Of a stretch of 64,000 nt of DNA, positions 1-13,129 are shown in pieces. This stretch comes from Podocnemis expansa. Taxonomy: Eukaryota > Chordata > Testudines > Podocnemididae. The number at the start of each line of letters is the position of its first letter. Position 1 is the stretch's first letter. A program made the translations under genes and the position numbers. The notes beneath the pieces were generated by a model. That model had not been told where the DNA came from and ran no database searches. It worked only from the letters and a program-made list of their open reading frames with translations. The stretch covers positions 11,725,598 to 11,789,597 of the forward strand of contig ML681981.1 in NCBI GenBank assembly GCA_007922195.1, in the 5' to 3' direction.

Positions 1-839
1 GAAGTTAATTAATACAACTCCATCATCTAGAGACATTGTTCAGCATGGAGGTATTCTGCTCTGTAGAGACACTGGGAACTCTATATTGTAGTGCTGCACA
101 TTACAGCTAATAATAGGCAAAACAGTCTTCATTACAGCATGATTTGGTCTCACCCATGGTTTATGCTCTGCATCATCACTACAAGAAGCTGAGTTCTGAA
201 GTACACTAGCCTCTTCCAAATGTCTAGTAGCATGCCCTGTCTACTATGAGCCACTAACCAAGTACTCTAAACAGTCTCTACTAGCTTTAACCTCAGGGTA
301 CATCTATGCTAAAACACAGAGTCCAGGTTAATGGGATTGAAGTCTGCAGATCCTAGATTTGAGAGACAAGGGCTTGATTATCCATGCTGATTGGTGACAC
401 CACCAGGTTAAGAATTTTGAGCCTGGGCCCCACACTGGGGCTTCACTGTGCTTACTGAGTTTACAGACCAAGCCCAACCAACAATATCCCAAGAACTTCC
501 TACTCTCCTCCCAAAACATGGCCACTATACCTTGTGTTTGAATGCAGTATGTTAAAACATGACTGTCCATTAGACATGTTACAGGATGTTATGGAGCATC
601 TGGCTGCACTGTCATCATTCTGGTCTCCATGCTCCCAGCAACAAAAGACAACAATGTGTAGAGCAGCCACCATTTCAAGAGCTTCTCTTGCTTGTGCTTT
701 TACTTCTCTTTCAGGAAATGGGCATCATTTTCATGATGCTGGTAGATCTGTCAGCAGCATTTTTGACACCCCCCCCCCCAAATGCACACACAGAAGCAGG
801 AGGAGGAGGAGGAAGAGGAGGATGACAACAATACAGAAA

Positions 840-1650
840 TGGCAAATTTAAACTGGCTAATACTGCTTATGACTCATGATATAGCTGGTGATGCCCCCTA
901 GATAGACTGGTGCTTCTGGAACAAGGTCACAAGCAGACTTGTGGTATTACATCATGATGTGGCCCTGGGATGACCAGTAGAGAATCTAGACCTTTCACAT
1001 TCAGAAAGCTACACTTCTGGAATTTTGCAAGCAGCTAGTCCTGAGCCTCCAGCAACACAACACACAAGGATGGCCATATCCGGCTGGCAGTGATCTGCCA
1101 TATCCAGCTGGAAGCTCAGCCTGCTGAAAGTCTATTGCTAGCTAGTTTGATGTTGGAAAGTGAACTGTGGGTCAAGTAGTCACAAAGATTTGAGACAATC
1201 AGAAGTGATTTACATAAGCCTAGTGAGCATAAAAAAAGATCCTTGAAGGAAATTCTTGTTTTAAGAGAATGGGTTTATAAACTGCACCAGAGCCAATGAT
1301 GGGACTGTGTGTCCATAAATTGCCCTCCTCAAGGAACACATGAGTACTTCAACCACAAAAGGTATTATTTCATCATCATGCAAGGCCCTGGCAGACCTAT
1401 TTTTAGATGCTGTTGTGGGATGTATTAGAGAAGTTTACAGTGCCACCATTTTCCAACAATCAGGGGTCTACATTTATGGACAAGCTAAGACACTATTTCA
1501 ACCAAATGACACGGTCATAAATGGAGTTACTCCCCCCCCCCATTGTACTGAGGGCTCCGTATACCCACTAGTCATAGCTGCAGGTACCTCAGGGATAAGG
1601 GATATGACAACCATACTCCAGGTAGCAGCACACCCTAGGCTGCCTGCAGC
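840..1650 (+). pseudogene. decayed PIF/Harbinger transposase
   Basis: Translated in shifting plus-strand frames, this region shows the order of a PIF/Harbinger (HARBI1-like) DDE transposase: an N-terminal part (fragments such as HHDVALG near 950), then NHKRYYFIIMQG near 1350-1385, then FQQSGVYIYGQAKTLFQPND and INGVTPPP near 1450-1540, then GSVYPL where the family has GD-AYPL. The metal-binding Asp of that last motif is replaced, and several stops and frameshifts are present, so it is inactive. A 136-residue open stretch at 1340-1750 is the longest surviving piece. The element may begin near 297 at a possible degraded inverted repeat, but I could not fix its ends. Family call is from memory of vertebrate Harbinger proteins. 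Confidence 0.6.
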
Positions 1651-2537
1651 AGACAGCACCTGCTTGTCTGTTCCATGTCAGACCCAAAGGTGTCAGCCAG
1701 AGCAGGAGGCTGCCCTGCAAGTCCTGTTTCTAAAGGGAGGACTGATGTAGGGTGATAGTTTGTTCCATGGGCAGCTTCACAACTAGGGTTGCCTCTAGCT
1801 CAGTGGGTAGGATCACCCCAGTCTGACTGCCTGTGAGTGGGTGTCAAAAAACATGTACCCAATCAAACACACGCAAGCTGCCAGATTACCCATTAGGTGA
1901 GACCAAATTAATTTTAACCATTAATGCTTTGACTTATTTTGCTAATTTAAAATGCTCCTGCTATACATTTGGCAGTGTTTAAATAAAAGATACTGTATTA
2001 TTATGAATTGTTTTGTAGGTGACATCCACACAATGCAGGAAGAGAACTGTATGTGCAGCTGTGATACACTGCTCCCCAGATCTGGTCTGGTGTGCTGCTG
2101 TGACCCCCCAGTCTCCACTCAAACCCCTGCTTTGCCCAGTGGCTACACACTCCTGAGTCAGTCAACATTAGCCTCCTATGTAAATTGGTCCCTGGCCACT
2201 CAGTTGACAGTCCCCACCTGAGCACTCCCATTCTCCAGACACCTCACCAGGAACTTCCATTTGACAGGAACTGGGACCCTTCCCCAATCACCATAAACTC
2301 ATGTCCATCCATTTAACATAGGCTGAGCCTATCAATTTCTAGCTCATTCACACCCTCTGAAGTCTACACAGCTTTAGAGAAAACAAATACTAGTTTATTA
2401 AGATACAATTTTAAGTATGTATATAGCAAATCAGTGCACAATCATTTAATTAAGGAGTCTTTAGTTACTTGTGGTAACTTCTAAGATACAAAACACATGC
2501 TATTCTACCAACACTATACCAAGATTACTCTTCAGTC

Positions 2538-3092
2538 CAGTAGTCAGCAACCTTTGTAGACCCCTGTGCCAACACCTCCTCCTCACCTGTCAGCCAGTGC
2601 GTCCCTTCACAGAGATAAAAGTGGTGGCTGCGTGAAAATTTGGTGCCAGCCATGGCTGGAGCTCAGAGGCAGGGAAGGGGGGTGCTTCCCTGGCATGCCA
2701 CTGAAAGGAGCCACTCAAAGAAAGAAGCTGTTTGCAGTGGCTCCTCTTGGTAGCACACCTGTGGACAGGTCCCCAGGGATGCCATGGAAAGAAGCTGCCT
2801 GAAGCAGCTTCACATGGGGGGTTCCCCAGGCATGCTGAGGAAAGAATCTATCTAAAGTGGCTCCTTGGTGGCTGCACACCATGGAGAGAAGCTGTTCCAG
2901 GCATCTTGTTTCTGCACCATGCTGGGAACATGGGCATGGTGGGGACCTTCCATGCCCCAGCAAGAAGCTGCCTGGAGTGGCTTTTAGTGACAGAAGCTAC
3001 AATTTCTGTGGCATTACAGAGGGTGCCACATGCCACTCCAAATGGGCTCTCATGCCACTGTTGGCACATGTGCTGGGGGTTGCCTACCCCTG
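2538..3092. mobile_element. non-autonomous hAT-like element A, 555 bp
   Basis: The left end reads CAGTAGTCAGCAACC and the right end, reverse-complemented, reads CAGGGGTAGGCAACC, so they are terminal inverted repeats. The flanks CTTCAGTC (2530-2537) and CTTTAGTC (3093-3100) match at 7 of 8 bases, an 8-bp target duplication as in hAT. No transposase is visible. A second copy is at 59525-60079. Confidence 0.8.
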
Positions 3093-4034
3093 CTTTAGTC
3101 TATTCTCCTCATTCTTACCCACAACACTGACTATTGCTGCTGTTCACACAGCTCAGGCCCTCCTGGCCACGTGGATAGACTCACTATCTTGCAGTTGCTT
3201 CTAAGATGGTGTTTCCCTGGCAAAAGCCAGCAGTTGCTCACTGTCTCTCAGTGTTTGCATTCCTTTTCATTTCCCCCTCAGCTCTGGTTCCTCCTGGACT
3301 GTGGTGATTTCGTCTCCTACCTGACTGAGGCAGCTATATTTGCATTGCCTTCATCATGCAACCCTCCAGCCTCAGAAAGCTCAGACTCGCAACGTGCTAT
3401 GTAACGTGCATCACAGCTATACACATACATGATGCTGCAGTACACAGTGACACCATAATACAGTAGAGCATTCAAAAGGTGAACCTTGCATAGCATAATT
3501 GGCATCAAACTATACAATGACATTGCAAAAGTGAACAGAAAAATTACACAAATCATAGCCCACTGTGCATCACATAACAGCAGCCACTATGGTGAACTGA
3601 CTGAGAAGAGCGTGCTAGATTTTTGAAAGACCTGGTTCAATGGTTGCTTTCTTTTTTTTTTTTTTCTTTAAATAAAACTGTGCCTCTGATTTAGAGCATT
3701 AACACTTCCAAGAATGCTTGCCAAATGTACACTGACGAGGCAACATATTCTCAAAATAAAGCCATGATCTACCAAGTGTCACAAAATTTTACAAATTAAG
3801 AATTCAGATATCAGTCATAAAAATAAAGTCAATTTTTATCATCTTCTCTGGTTCCGAAATATTTTCTGGGAATATAAACCTTTTATGAGATGTAATCAGT
3901 TATTAAGGACTTTAACTTATAAAAAATAATTATGTTATTGGTGGAAGAATCTAAAACCTCTTAAGCCATATTTCCTTATAAAATGTTCACAAAAGACTAG
4001 AAAAGATGACTAGATAAAAAGATATGGTAAGTTA

Positions 4035-4515
4035 GAGGTAAGAACTGCCATACTGGGTCAGACCAATGGTCCACTTAGCTCAATAGCCTATCTTACTATG
4101 CATCATTGATTATCATCGTTCCACCAAGTTTCTGTGATGTCTATTGTATCAATGCTCTCATTTAATACAAAGCACTCAATTCACCCATTTTAGTATTTAG
4201 ACTGCTAGTATTTGTATACAGACACTTACAAAATTTGACATTTTTTAGCTGTATGCCATCATGTGATGTAACTGTATGGGACTCTCATTCGATTGTTTCT
4301 TTTCAATTTCTACCTGTACTTTTTATCAACTTCAGTTCCCTCCTCCTTACTAGGAATAGATAATTCCCATTAATAGATCTTCCCCAGGAGACGTCTGTCC
4401 AAAGCGCGTGTTCCTCTGCACCTGTTAATTTTCTCCCAGACATTATTTAAAAATGCATCACCTACAACCTTTTTAATTTCATATGCCAGCAATCTGGTTC
4501 CATTTTGTTTTAAAT
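4035..4515 (-). mobile_element. old CR1 LINE fragment (ORF1 end / ORF2 start region)
   Basis: Despite heavy decay the order of recognisable segments (detectable near 4130-4200 and 4380-4500) parallels the young CR1 at 63.29-63.76 kb, which covers the endonuclease start and the ORF1 end. The opening segment near 4035, with TGGGTCAGACCAATGGTCCA, is a phrase widespread in reptile CR1 copies. No intact frame remains. Confidence 0.55.
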
Positions 4516-5140
4516 GGACAAAAAAACCTTTTTAATGAAAAGCATAGTGAGATGTACTTGTTTGCCTCAAAAAGTCTCTAAGATGTACATCATTTATGTT
4601 TTCCATGGAGAAACACATACAGATAACTGCTGCAAAAAAGATCTTAAACAGAGTTCAGAAAAATGGGAACATGGGGACAATAGCCTGCATGTTGGATTTA
4701 GGGGACCTGTTCTTTATTTCAAAGTGAAAAATAAAGAGCACATTAGTACCCTCAAGAGATTTGTTGGCAATGTTATCAACAGCCTTTCAAGGAATTACAC
4801 ATCTGAACAGACAGCAGGAGGAGGGGGGAGGGAAGGGAAGCAATTGTATATATTTTGCAACTTCATATTATGATGCAGATTTGTTAGAAGCCCTTCTAAA
4901 TAAAAAATTTCTAATACTTCCCTCCCTCAGAAATTGGAAATGGTATGTATGTCAACAGAAAATTACCTTATTTGTTTATGTAGGTATTTACGAGACCCTT
5001 ACTAGCATACTATCTGAGCGACTCTCAAATCATGAATGAACGTTTATCCACACACCACCCTTGTACCATATTTCTATCCTATACACATGCTATGGTATAC
5101 TAACATATACCCTACATACATTATGACACTATATTATAAA

Positions 5141-5417
5141 TTTCCAAAGGGACAGCCGTGTTGTTCTAGTCCAGCAAAACAAACAACAAGGAGTCATGTG
5201 GCACTTTGAGACTAACAGATTTATTTTTCACATCAGCTTTCGTGGGAGAAAATCCTACTTCCTCAGATGCTTTGAAGATGGGTGAACTTTCATTCCTTTC
5301 TGTAAGTTCACCCATCTTCGAAGCATCTGAGGAAGTGGGATTTTCTCCCATGAAAGCTCAGGCGAAAAATAAAATCTGTTAGTCTCAAAGTGCCACATGA
5401 CTCCTTGTTGTTTTTTT
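5141..5417. mobile_element. palindromic repeat insertion (probable Penelope-like element end)
   Basis: Two arms face each other around about 5285-5310: the left arm contains GGCACTTTGAGACTAACAGA and TTTCGTGGGAGAAAATCC, and the right arm holds their reverse complements. The insertion is flanked by perfect 13-bp direct repeats ACTATATTATAAA (5128-5140 and 5418-5430). The sequence matches my memory of the 3' ends of reptile Penelope-like elements, which commonly occur as inverted pairs with long target duplications. The family name is from recall; the structure is seen directly. Confidence 0.7.
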
Positions 5418-8400
5418 ACTATATTATAAAGCCAAGATTTTTAAAAATGGGGGTGAAAGACTAAGTTTTTTGTTTTGTTTTTACATACACAGTGGAAAAC
5501 CAACAGCTTCCACTGAATTCAGTGGAAACTCCTGAATGCTCAGAACATTGGACAGTCAGCCCATTTATCTAAGGATGCAACTTCAGGCTCCTATTTTCCA
5601 AAAAATCTGTCTACCTGCCTACCCACCCATGGGAGGGAATATACTCCCTTGTTCCTCAGTCTCCGAGTCAGCTCCCCAAGCATTACAACTAGACTTTTGC
5701 TTCCTCTACTAGCTTTGCCTCTCTTCAGTCTTTCTAGTGTCCCTCAGATCCAAGCTTGATGGAATAACAATGGACCAAAATTCATATCCCACAAAGATCC
5801 CCAGCAGCAGCTAGGATTTTTGTAAGGGAATAAATCTTGGATTAGGAGCACAAATCAAGTTATGGAATCTAGATAAAACTCTTGGAGATCTCCCCAAGTC
5901 TGGTTCCAATTACTCTTCCACCTCCAAGAGCCTCTTGTCCCAGTCCCCCTTGTCAGGTCCTTATCTCATTATACTGTTACCCGCTCCCTCCAGTCCAGCT
6001 TTTATTTTAACTTCCACCCTGCTTGGCCACCTGCAGGAAGACCATTTAGCAGATAAAACAAAAACTCCCTGCTCTCAGTTCCGGCACCTGGTCCCATCAA
6101 GCGCACAGCAATTGCAAGGAAAGCTCCGCTAAGCCCCAGCAGCTCTATAGTTATGGGGCTAACTTCAGTAGTCACTGCTGCTCCCTCTACATTAATAGCT
6201 CCAAATCATTACTATCAAAATACATTGGGGGAAGGGGGAGGTCCTGCAAAGTTCTTACATATTGTGGATATTAGTCAACTGTACAACTTTCACTACTGAA
6301 AGCACTCTGCCAGAAAGTGGCTAATACATTTGTTTCTACTTGTTCATTTCCATTCTTCAGTAGTTAAATGCTTTTCATGTTGGAAGTCTGGGGTTCATTT
6401 TTGGTTTTTTTAAGTACTGTTGAGCAGGCTATTTTGGGGGAGATAGTAATAAAATTTCTAGTTTACACATGTAAATTGTTCCCATAGTATAATAGGAACG
6501 TAAAACCAAGCAAATTAGTAATTAAATGAAACTTCTAGTACTGTACGCATGAATATTTTAGATGCGAAAATTCAAGCTAAGCATTCCACTAAATAATTCA
6601 AATAATGTTTAAGTACTGCAGCAGATACTGAACTGGCTTACAAGCTACTCTGGCTCTTGCAATACCTGAAACTTTGAATTAGAGTTAAGTACATTTTAAG
6701 CATTTGTTGTTGTTTTGAATTGGATAATATGAAGTTATGATTTGTTCATTTTTTAAGCCATCTAAAACAAGTAGACTAATGAAACTATACCAAAAATACT
6801 GGTTTAGGGTTTAAGTTTTTAGTTTCCAAACTGGAGAAGCACAGAGCAAGCAAATGTAACCCCCACTTGAGAGGCTGGAAGAGTTCAGAGTGAAAGAAGT
6901 ATAAGGGAGGCCCACAGGAAAAAAATGAAGATCTTTTTCCCTTATATTATATAGTTTTCTATAACTTCATTTTCATTATTTTGTTTCTGATGGGAACAGA
7001 CATTTAAATTAAAAAAAAAATATGATGACTACTAAGAATAAAGATACAATTAAACTAAGTTTGGCCCACTGTGTGTAGATTCTGTTTGAAGCACAAAATA
7101 GGAGTCTGTGATTGTTATGACAAACCATATGGACCAAGGGAGAGAGAAAATAGTCAAGTCAATATTGTATTCAATTGTCTGGGGGTGTGGGAAGACAAAT
7201 GTTATAGTTTCCATTAAATCTAGCATCCACTACATAGTCAGTGATGAAAGCTAAATAGGATATTTCAAAATGGTATGGCCATCAGCTGTTGGGGAGAACT
7301 CGTATTAATAGATTTTGGTCTTTGAACTAAATAGCACTGATACACTGATAAATGGCTAAAGATAGACAGGCACTGTTTAGTATTAAAAAATTAATTTGCA
7401 ATTTATGTTGTGTTGTATGAACTACTAAACTTAAGGCTCATTTTTCTTTACAGTACAGAAGCTTTTCCCTTTGGTGTAAATTCAATGCATTCACAACATT
7501 TTTATTAAAACAGTAAAGCTTTTCTGAGCTTATGGTTCCTGAAAGCAATTCTTCGCTAGAGTGAATTGACAATTTTTTAAAAATATTGAATATTAACATC
7601 TTCCCCAGAGTGGACAAGTGAACCAATCAAACATTCTTTGATCGGGGGGGGGGGGGGGCACAACTTGGGAAACTCTGGCCTATGTATTTATCATCTGTCA
7701 GAGAATAAACTGACATGATCCTGCTGGATATGGAGTTACAAAGTGTGTTTATTCCTTCACTATGAAGGAATTTGTTTCACCTACCCTCATTTTAGTGTTA
7801 AAAAAATCTTATTGGAATTTTTCAATAAAATGTCTAACGTTTTCTAGTTCTTCAGTTACTTACTTACTGTACATATTTTTGTAACACGCTAAACTTACTG
7901 TTTAGATCAGTGAGAGTTATTTATCTCTACCAAAGTCAATGAAGATGGTTTATGAGGATATACTTCCTCTGCACCCAGCAAGTAACATTCACACAGACAC
8001 CTAGCTCAGTAGTTCAATCCTCCAAAGCTGAATAAATTAATGTCTGCCCAGTGTCCACAGAGGTTAATACACACATAAATATCGCAATTTCCCCCTTCTA
8101 ATATAAAAAAGAATAGACTATCAAAGTCAAAAAACTCTTCATTCCTACTTGCATTGCTCTACTACAGAGAATTATTTAGACAGTACAATGAATGACCACT
8201 CAGTGACACCATATAGGGTTAATCATTTTGTTCAACATTAGGCTTCATTTAAAAGTATCTTTCCAGTCCAGTCACTAGATAGGTTTTAACAAGCTGACAT
8301 GTTCCTTTTAGTTGCTAATTTTAGTAAGAAGTTGTTCAAACACTTGTAATGAAGTTATAGGATTGGACAGTCACACTTAAGATGGTCATCAATTCACAAA

Positions 8401-8789
8401 AACAAGTGGGAAAGATCTCTACACTAGGGGTTTATAAGGTCACTTGAGCTACTTGAAATGGGATTTGGTGTGTTGTCTGTGTTCAACATTCAGAAGTTAC
8501 CTCTGGGCTTCTGTCCTCTTCACCTAGCACAATGTTATTTGTATTTCAAAGCTAAAAAGACTGATATTGACCCATGAATTCTCTTTGCTCCCTTAATTAA
8601 GATGTGGGGGAGGAGTCAACCAAAAACTATTAGATTAAAAACAATGAAGATGCCAAAACAGCAGAAGGAGTAAGGAAAAGTATAGGAGAAGTGAAAGAAG
8701 CAGCTGAATTACATGACCAGCCTTCAGCCGAATCACACATTGTTATTGTATTGCAGTAAAGGCCCCAGGGTTCCAGACACTGTCTATAC

Positions 8790-11091
8790 CAGATGTGGCC
8801 AAACTGCAGCTCATGAGCCACATGCGGCTCTTTAAAGAAAAATTGTAGCTCCCTTCCCTGCTGCATTCTTCTGGGTGACATGGCAGGACATAGGGGTGAG
8901 AAATTTGCAATGGTCGGGGACAGCAGAGAGGTGGTGGCATGGTAACAGCCAGCAACGGAGAAGCAGCATTGAGAGAGCTGCAGGAAAAAGCAGCGTGGCA
9001 AGAGCCAGGGGAGCAGCAGCATTGTGAGAGCGGGGAAGGGAGGAGAGGGGCAGCATTGTGAGAGCCCTCAGGGAAAAGTGATGTCCTCAGTTAGGTGCAA
9101 AGACAAGCACTTAAATGAAGTGAATGTCAGTCTACAGTTTACCCACACAATATTAATTCTGCCCTCCTTGTCTGTGTACATTATGATACAGTCTTTAATT
9201 ATATCAGTGCATGATTTTTTAAATACTTTTTTTATATTGTTTTCTGGGTAAATATTTTTAAAACTGGCAACATAAATTGATAAAGAACAAGTCTACAATG
9301 AACTATAGATAAGTGATGATAATTAGCAATTTAAACCTGAAAAAGCAACGGTAAATTAATTTTCTTTTTTAAAAAAAATCACCTGGCATTTCCAGATATT
9401 GTAATATAATGCAAAATTAGTTCTCTTGTATTTCTATTTTGAGAATTAAATAAGAATAATCATAAATGACTGAAAATTGACACAAGTGTTACATCCAAAA
9501 CCACTGACTACTGTCAAAAGGTTATTTAAAAAACCCTCCATTAATTTAAATAATGTTACAAGTACTTATTATGGATCATGGTTCATTTTCAGCATGCAAA
9601 ATTATTTAGACTTAGGATAGACCACCACTACTGAAAACTGGCTTTAGAAAAAAAAATTCCTTAAGTCCATTGAACAAGTGTGCCTGAGACATCAGTATGT
9701 CATCTGTTTGCAGAAGGAACTGCTAGTACATTTATTTTAAGAAAATTTTAAATATAACTAAGTCAATTACCCAGATAATTTACATTCACTGCAAAGTTCA
9801 ATAGCAGCACTATACTTTTACTGATTAAATAGCATTCAACATGTATTAATTCTTCTTTATTGTATAGTCAAGATCTTTTTATATTTCAGTGGAGTCTTCA
9901 TGAATGTCTCTATAGGCATCTGCGCCCATCAGACAGGAGTAATTGTTGTGAAGGGCCGAGGATGGAAAATTGTGTTGTAAACTTTCTGGAAAAAAAAATC
10001 TCACCCATAAAGATTTTACTTTGTATTATAAAAACCAAATAATGATATTTAGAATTTATAGAGGGCCTGACCCCAAACTGAATAATCTCAAATGGGATTT
10101 TTTCCATAGTATCTCCTGTGCATGGACTCCAAAGCACTTACTGAAACAGGCTCTGATCTTGTACTTTATGTCCCCCTAAATTCTCATTGATCTGCTGTGA
10201 TTCTGAACAGTTGAAAAGGTGTCCCTGTGTACATCTCTTCACATGATTAAGATGAGAGCAGTATTTTCCCTTACTATTAATTGTGTCTGAGTCCTCTGAC
10301 TTTTTGTCTTCACTGTCCAAGAGTATTTTAGTGAACAAGTTTACTGGCAGAAACATTGGCAAGGAACCAGGGACATGGTCAGGGCTGTGGTGGAGTGAGG
10401 GCAGAAGTGCACCATGGTTGGGGAGAGCAGAGAAGGAGCAGCATGGCATGAGATGGCAGGGAAGCGGCAATGGGGGTGGAGGAGAGAAGCGTGACATGGT
10501 CAGAGAAGCCATAGCATGTTTAGATTTTCTCATAGGCCCTAATGCAGCTTACCTGTTGTGAAAATAAAATCCTGTTTTACAAGTCCTAAACATGATGTGG
10601 AATACTAAGAAACGAAAATACAAATGAGAAAAGTATAAAACAATGTAGATTACTTTCAAGTTTTGGCACAACTTACTGCTGTGAAGCATCGTATTCCACA
10701 ATGAAATTCAAAACGTTGTGCAATACTTAGAGATCAGCATCTGAGAGATCTTTTACTTACTGCATTGACAAGTTACTGCCCAGATTTAAAAAAAAAACCA
10801 AAACCAAACTTGCCACAATCCTATATTGTTCTAAATATAGTGACAGATTTTTTTTTTTTTTTTTTTTTACACTATATAGGCCTCGTTTCATGGTAATCTT
10901 AAATATTAGAATCTGACATTAATGGACCAATATTTGTTGTATTTTTACAATAAAATTAAAGTGCGCAATGAATTTTAAGCTTAGTAATTTTGGAGTAGGT
11001 AAAAATATGTGATTATATGCTTCAGTGCAGCTCTTGAAGGTTTAATAATCAACTTGTGCAGCTCTTGAGTTCTGTAAGTTTGGCTACCCCA
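8790..11091. mobile_element. hAT-like element B, about 2.3 kb
   Basis: The left end contains GTGGCCAAACT and the right end AGTTTGGCTACCCCA, giving inverted termini, and the flanks carry a perfect 8-bp duplication GTCTATAC (8782-8789 and 11092-11099). Two GC-rich purine-biased blocks (8.84-9.08 and 10.34-10.51 kb) flank an AT-rich core. I recognise no transposase; short open frames on both strands in the GC-rich blocks look incidental. Confidence 0.7.
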
Positions 11092-12009
11092 GTCTATACT
11101 TTTAATAAAAAACAATCACATAGTACTATGCTGCATCTTACTACTGGAGAATAAAGCAAATGGGACATAGGCAAGGTTAAGATAACAGAAAAACAATCAT
11201 AATTAACACAATAAGTACAGACCCGGGCCTACTACCAGTATCTCTTCCGAATATAGTGCAGACATCATGGCAGGGGTCTTAAGGAGGACAATGCTTTTCT
11301 TTAACATACATTCACAAGAAAGTCTTCTCATGCATATGTGGATATATGAGGCAAAGTGCTGAGGTAAGTGCTTCATTTGGATAGACTGTAGAAGAAAAAC
11401 ATACTTTTAAAAGGTCATGCTTTGCTGCTGCTTTGGCAAAGTTCATTACACACTCCAGAGGCTCCTTGCAACCTTTTTGTCTCCCCAAAAGCTCCATGTG
11501 TGCCATCCTTTCTTCTCCATTTCTGTGATTTGCTGAAAACCCTCTGCTCCTCCCTCTCCCCCTCTTGTGGAGCTCCGAATCCCCTTTCCTCATCCCTGGG
11601 GCTCTCTCCACCCCCTATTTGCCCATACCAGGATTCCTATTCTTCCTATACCCTCCTTCTCTCCCACTTGTTATTTCTTTCAGACTGGAAGATAAACAAT
11701 TTTGTCAACATGTTAAACTCCATCTAAAACATATAGCTGCATATGTAGCAATTGTGATCATTTTAACAACCAGAGGCACCAAAGTGGGTGAGAGTCAGAA
11801 ATCACTAAGCATGGACAGATGAACTATTATTATGCTCAAAGTTCAGTGGTGTCAAATCATCAGTTGTTTGTCTGTAGACAGTTGCAAAAATGCCTGAATT
11901 TATGGTTCTGCTAAGTAGATGGGAGAGGCTCTGTGTTTTCCGCCATTTTCTCCCTTCCATTTCCTTCACAAAAATCAGAGTTCCGCCTATTGGTGGAAGA
12001 ATATTCTCA

Positions 12010-12142
12010 GGTTCCAAAGGAGTAGCTGTGTTCACCTAGTTTAGTAAAAACAAACAAAGGAATCTGGTGAAATTTTTAAAAGACTAGCAAATTTAGTTAA
12101 ATAAATGAATGTGTTAGTCTTTAAAAGTGCCACCAGATTCCC
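12010..12142. mobile_element. short palindromic Penelope-like insertion, 133 bp
   Basis: A compact inverted pair of the same repeat found at 5141-5417 (arms share GTTAGTCTTTAAAAGTGCCA and its complement). The flanks are perfect 12-bp direct repeats AGAATATTCTCA (11998-12009 and 12143-12154). Confidence 0.7.
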
Positions 12143-13129
12143 AGAATATTCTCAAACTCTGAACTCTAAAAGATGCAGTATTTAAAAGTTTCTTTACATC
12201 CAACATTCCCTATTAGAGCAGTTTCTTAAAAAATAAAAGCCAGAATCAGATTAAGTCAATTTTCCAGTAATTTCAGATTGCAGACAAATAGCTGATTCTT
12301 AAAGCCAACTATCTTCCATGGAAGGCTATACTGTAGTAGTCTCTTCATTCACATCTGATGACTCTTAATAGGAGGAATCGTGCAGCGCTTTTCTAGAAGT
12401 CTGTGCAACTGTTCTAGAATTTTTCTTTTGCTGTTAAAGGTATCAGAGAATTTAATGCTTACAAAAAGTTCCCAGTTGATAGAGCGATACAACCTTTATT
12501 GGCCATTTATCTTAATACTATCACTGAAATTTTTCCTGCTGTTAAGCACTGGAGTAACCTTTGTGGAAGCTGGTTGATATAGCAGGCATATTTCATTCAG
12601 GATATGTAAGAAACAATCCATCTCCTTGCTGAACTAGATAAACAATAGAAGCACCACCTGCCAAAATACAGGAATGCTGTAAGGGTTGAATAGAAGCTGA
12701 AATGTGTGAATTAAGGGGTTTCCCTTAAGCTTAACATGACAAATACAAGGGCTGAAGCACTGATTGTTTGATGGAGCTGCGTCTCAGTGTGTGAGTGAAA
12801 GAGAAAGAAGCAGCAGAAGCATGGAGAAGAAGTGAAGACGACCAGACATAGCCATAGAAGTGCTGGGTAAGACACACCAAGACAGTTGAGAGAGCATTTG
12901 GATAAAGTGCTGACTAAAGAAAGGCTCTGAACTCTGAGAACCAAACCAGTGTTTTGCCATTTAATTTCTACTGCATTCAGGCAACAAGGGATTTTATACA
13001 TTCTTTGTAAATAAACAGGACTGCATCAAAGAAATCTGACTCCAGCATAAATTCTTTTTCCTAACAGAAACAACTTGCTAGACCCTCCCCCCGCCCTCAA
13101 ATAAATTAACGAATGGTTGAGATAAAAAT

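Noticed and set aside
7644..7658. G15 run as a quadruplex regulatory element
   Set aside because: Isolated homopolymer, probably slippage-derived; nothing around it suggests a function.
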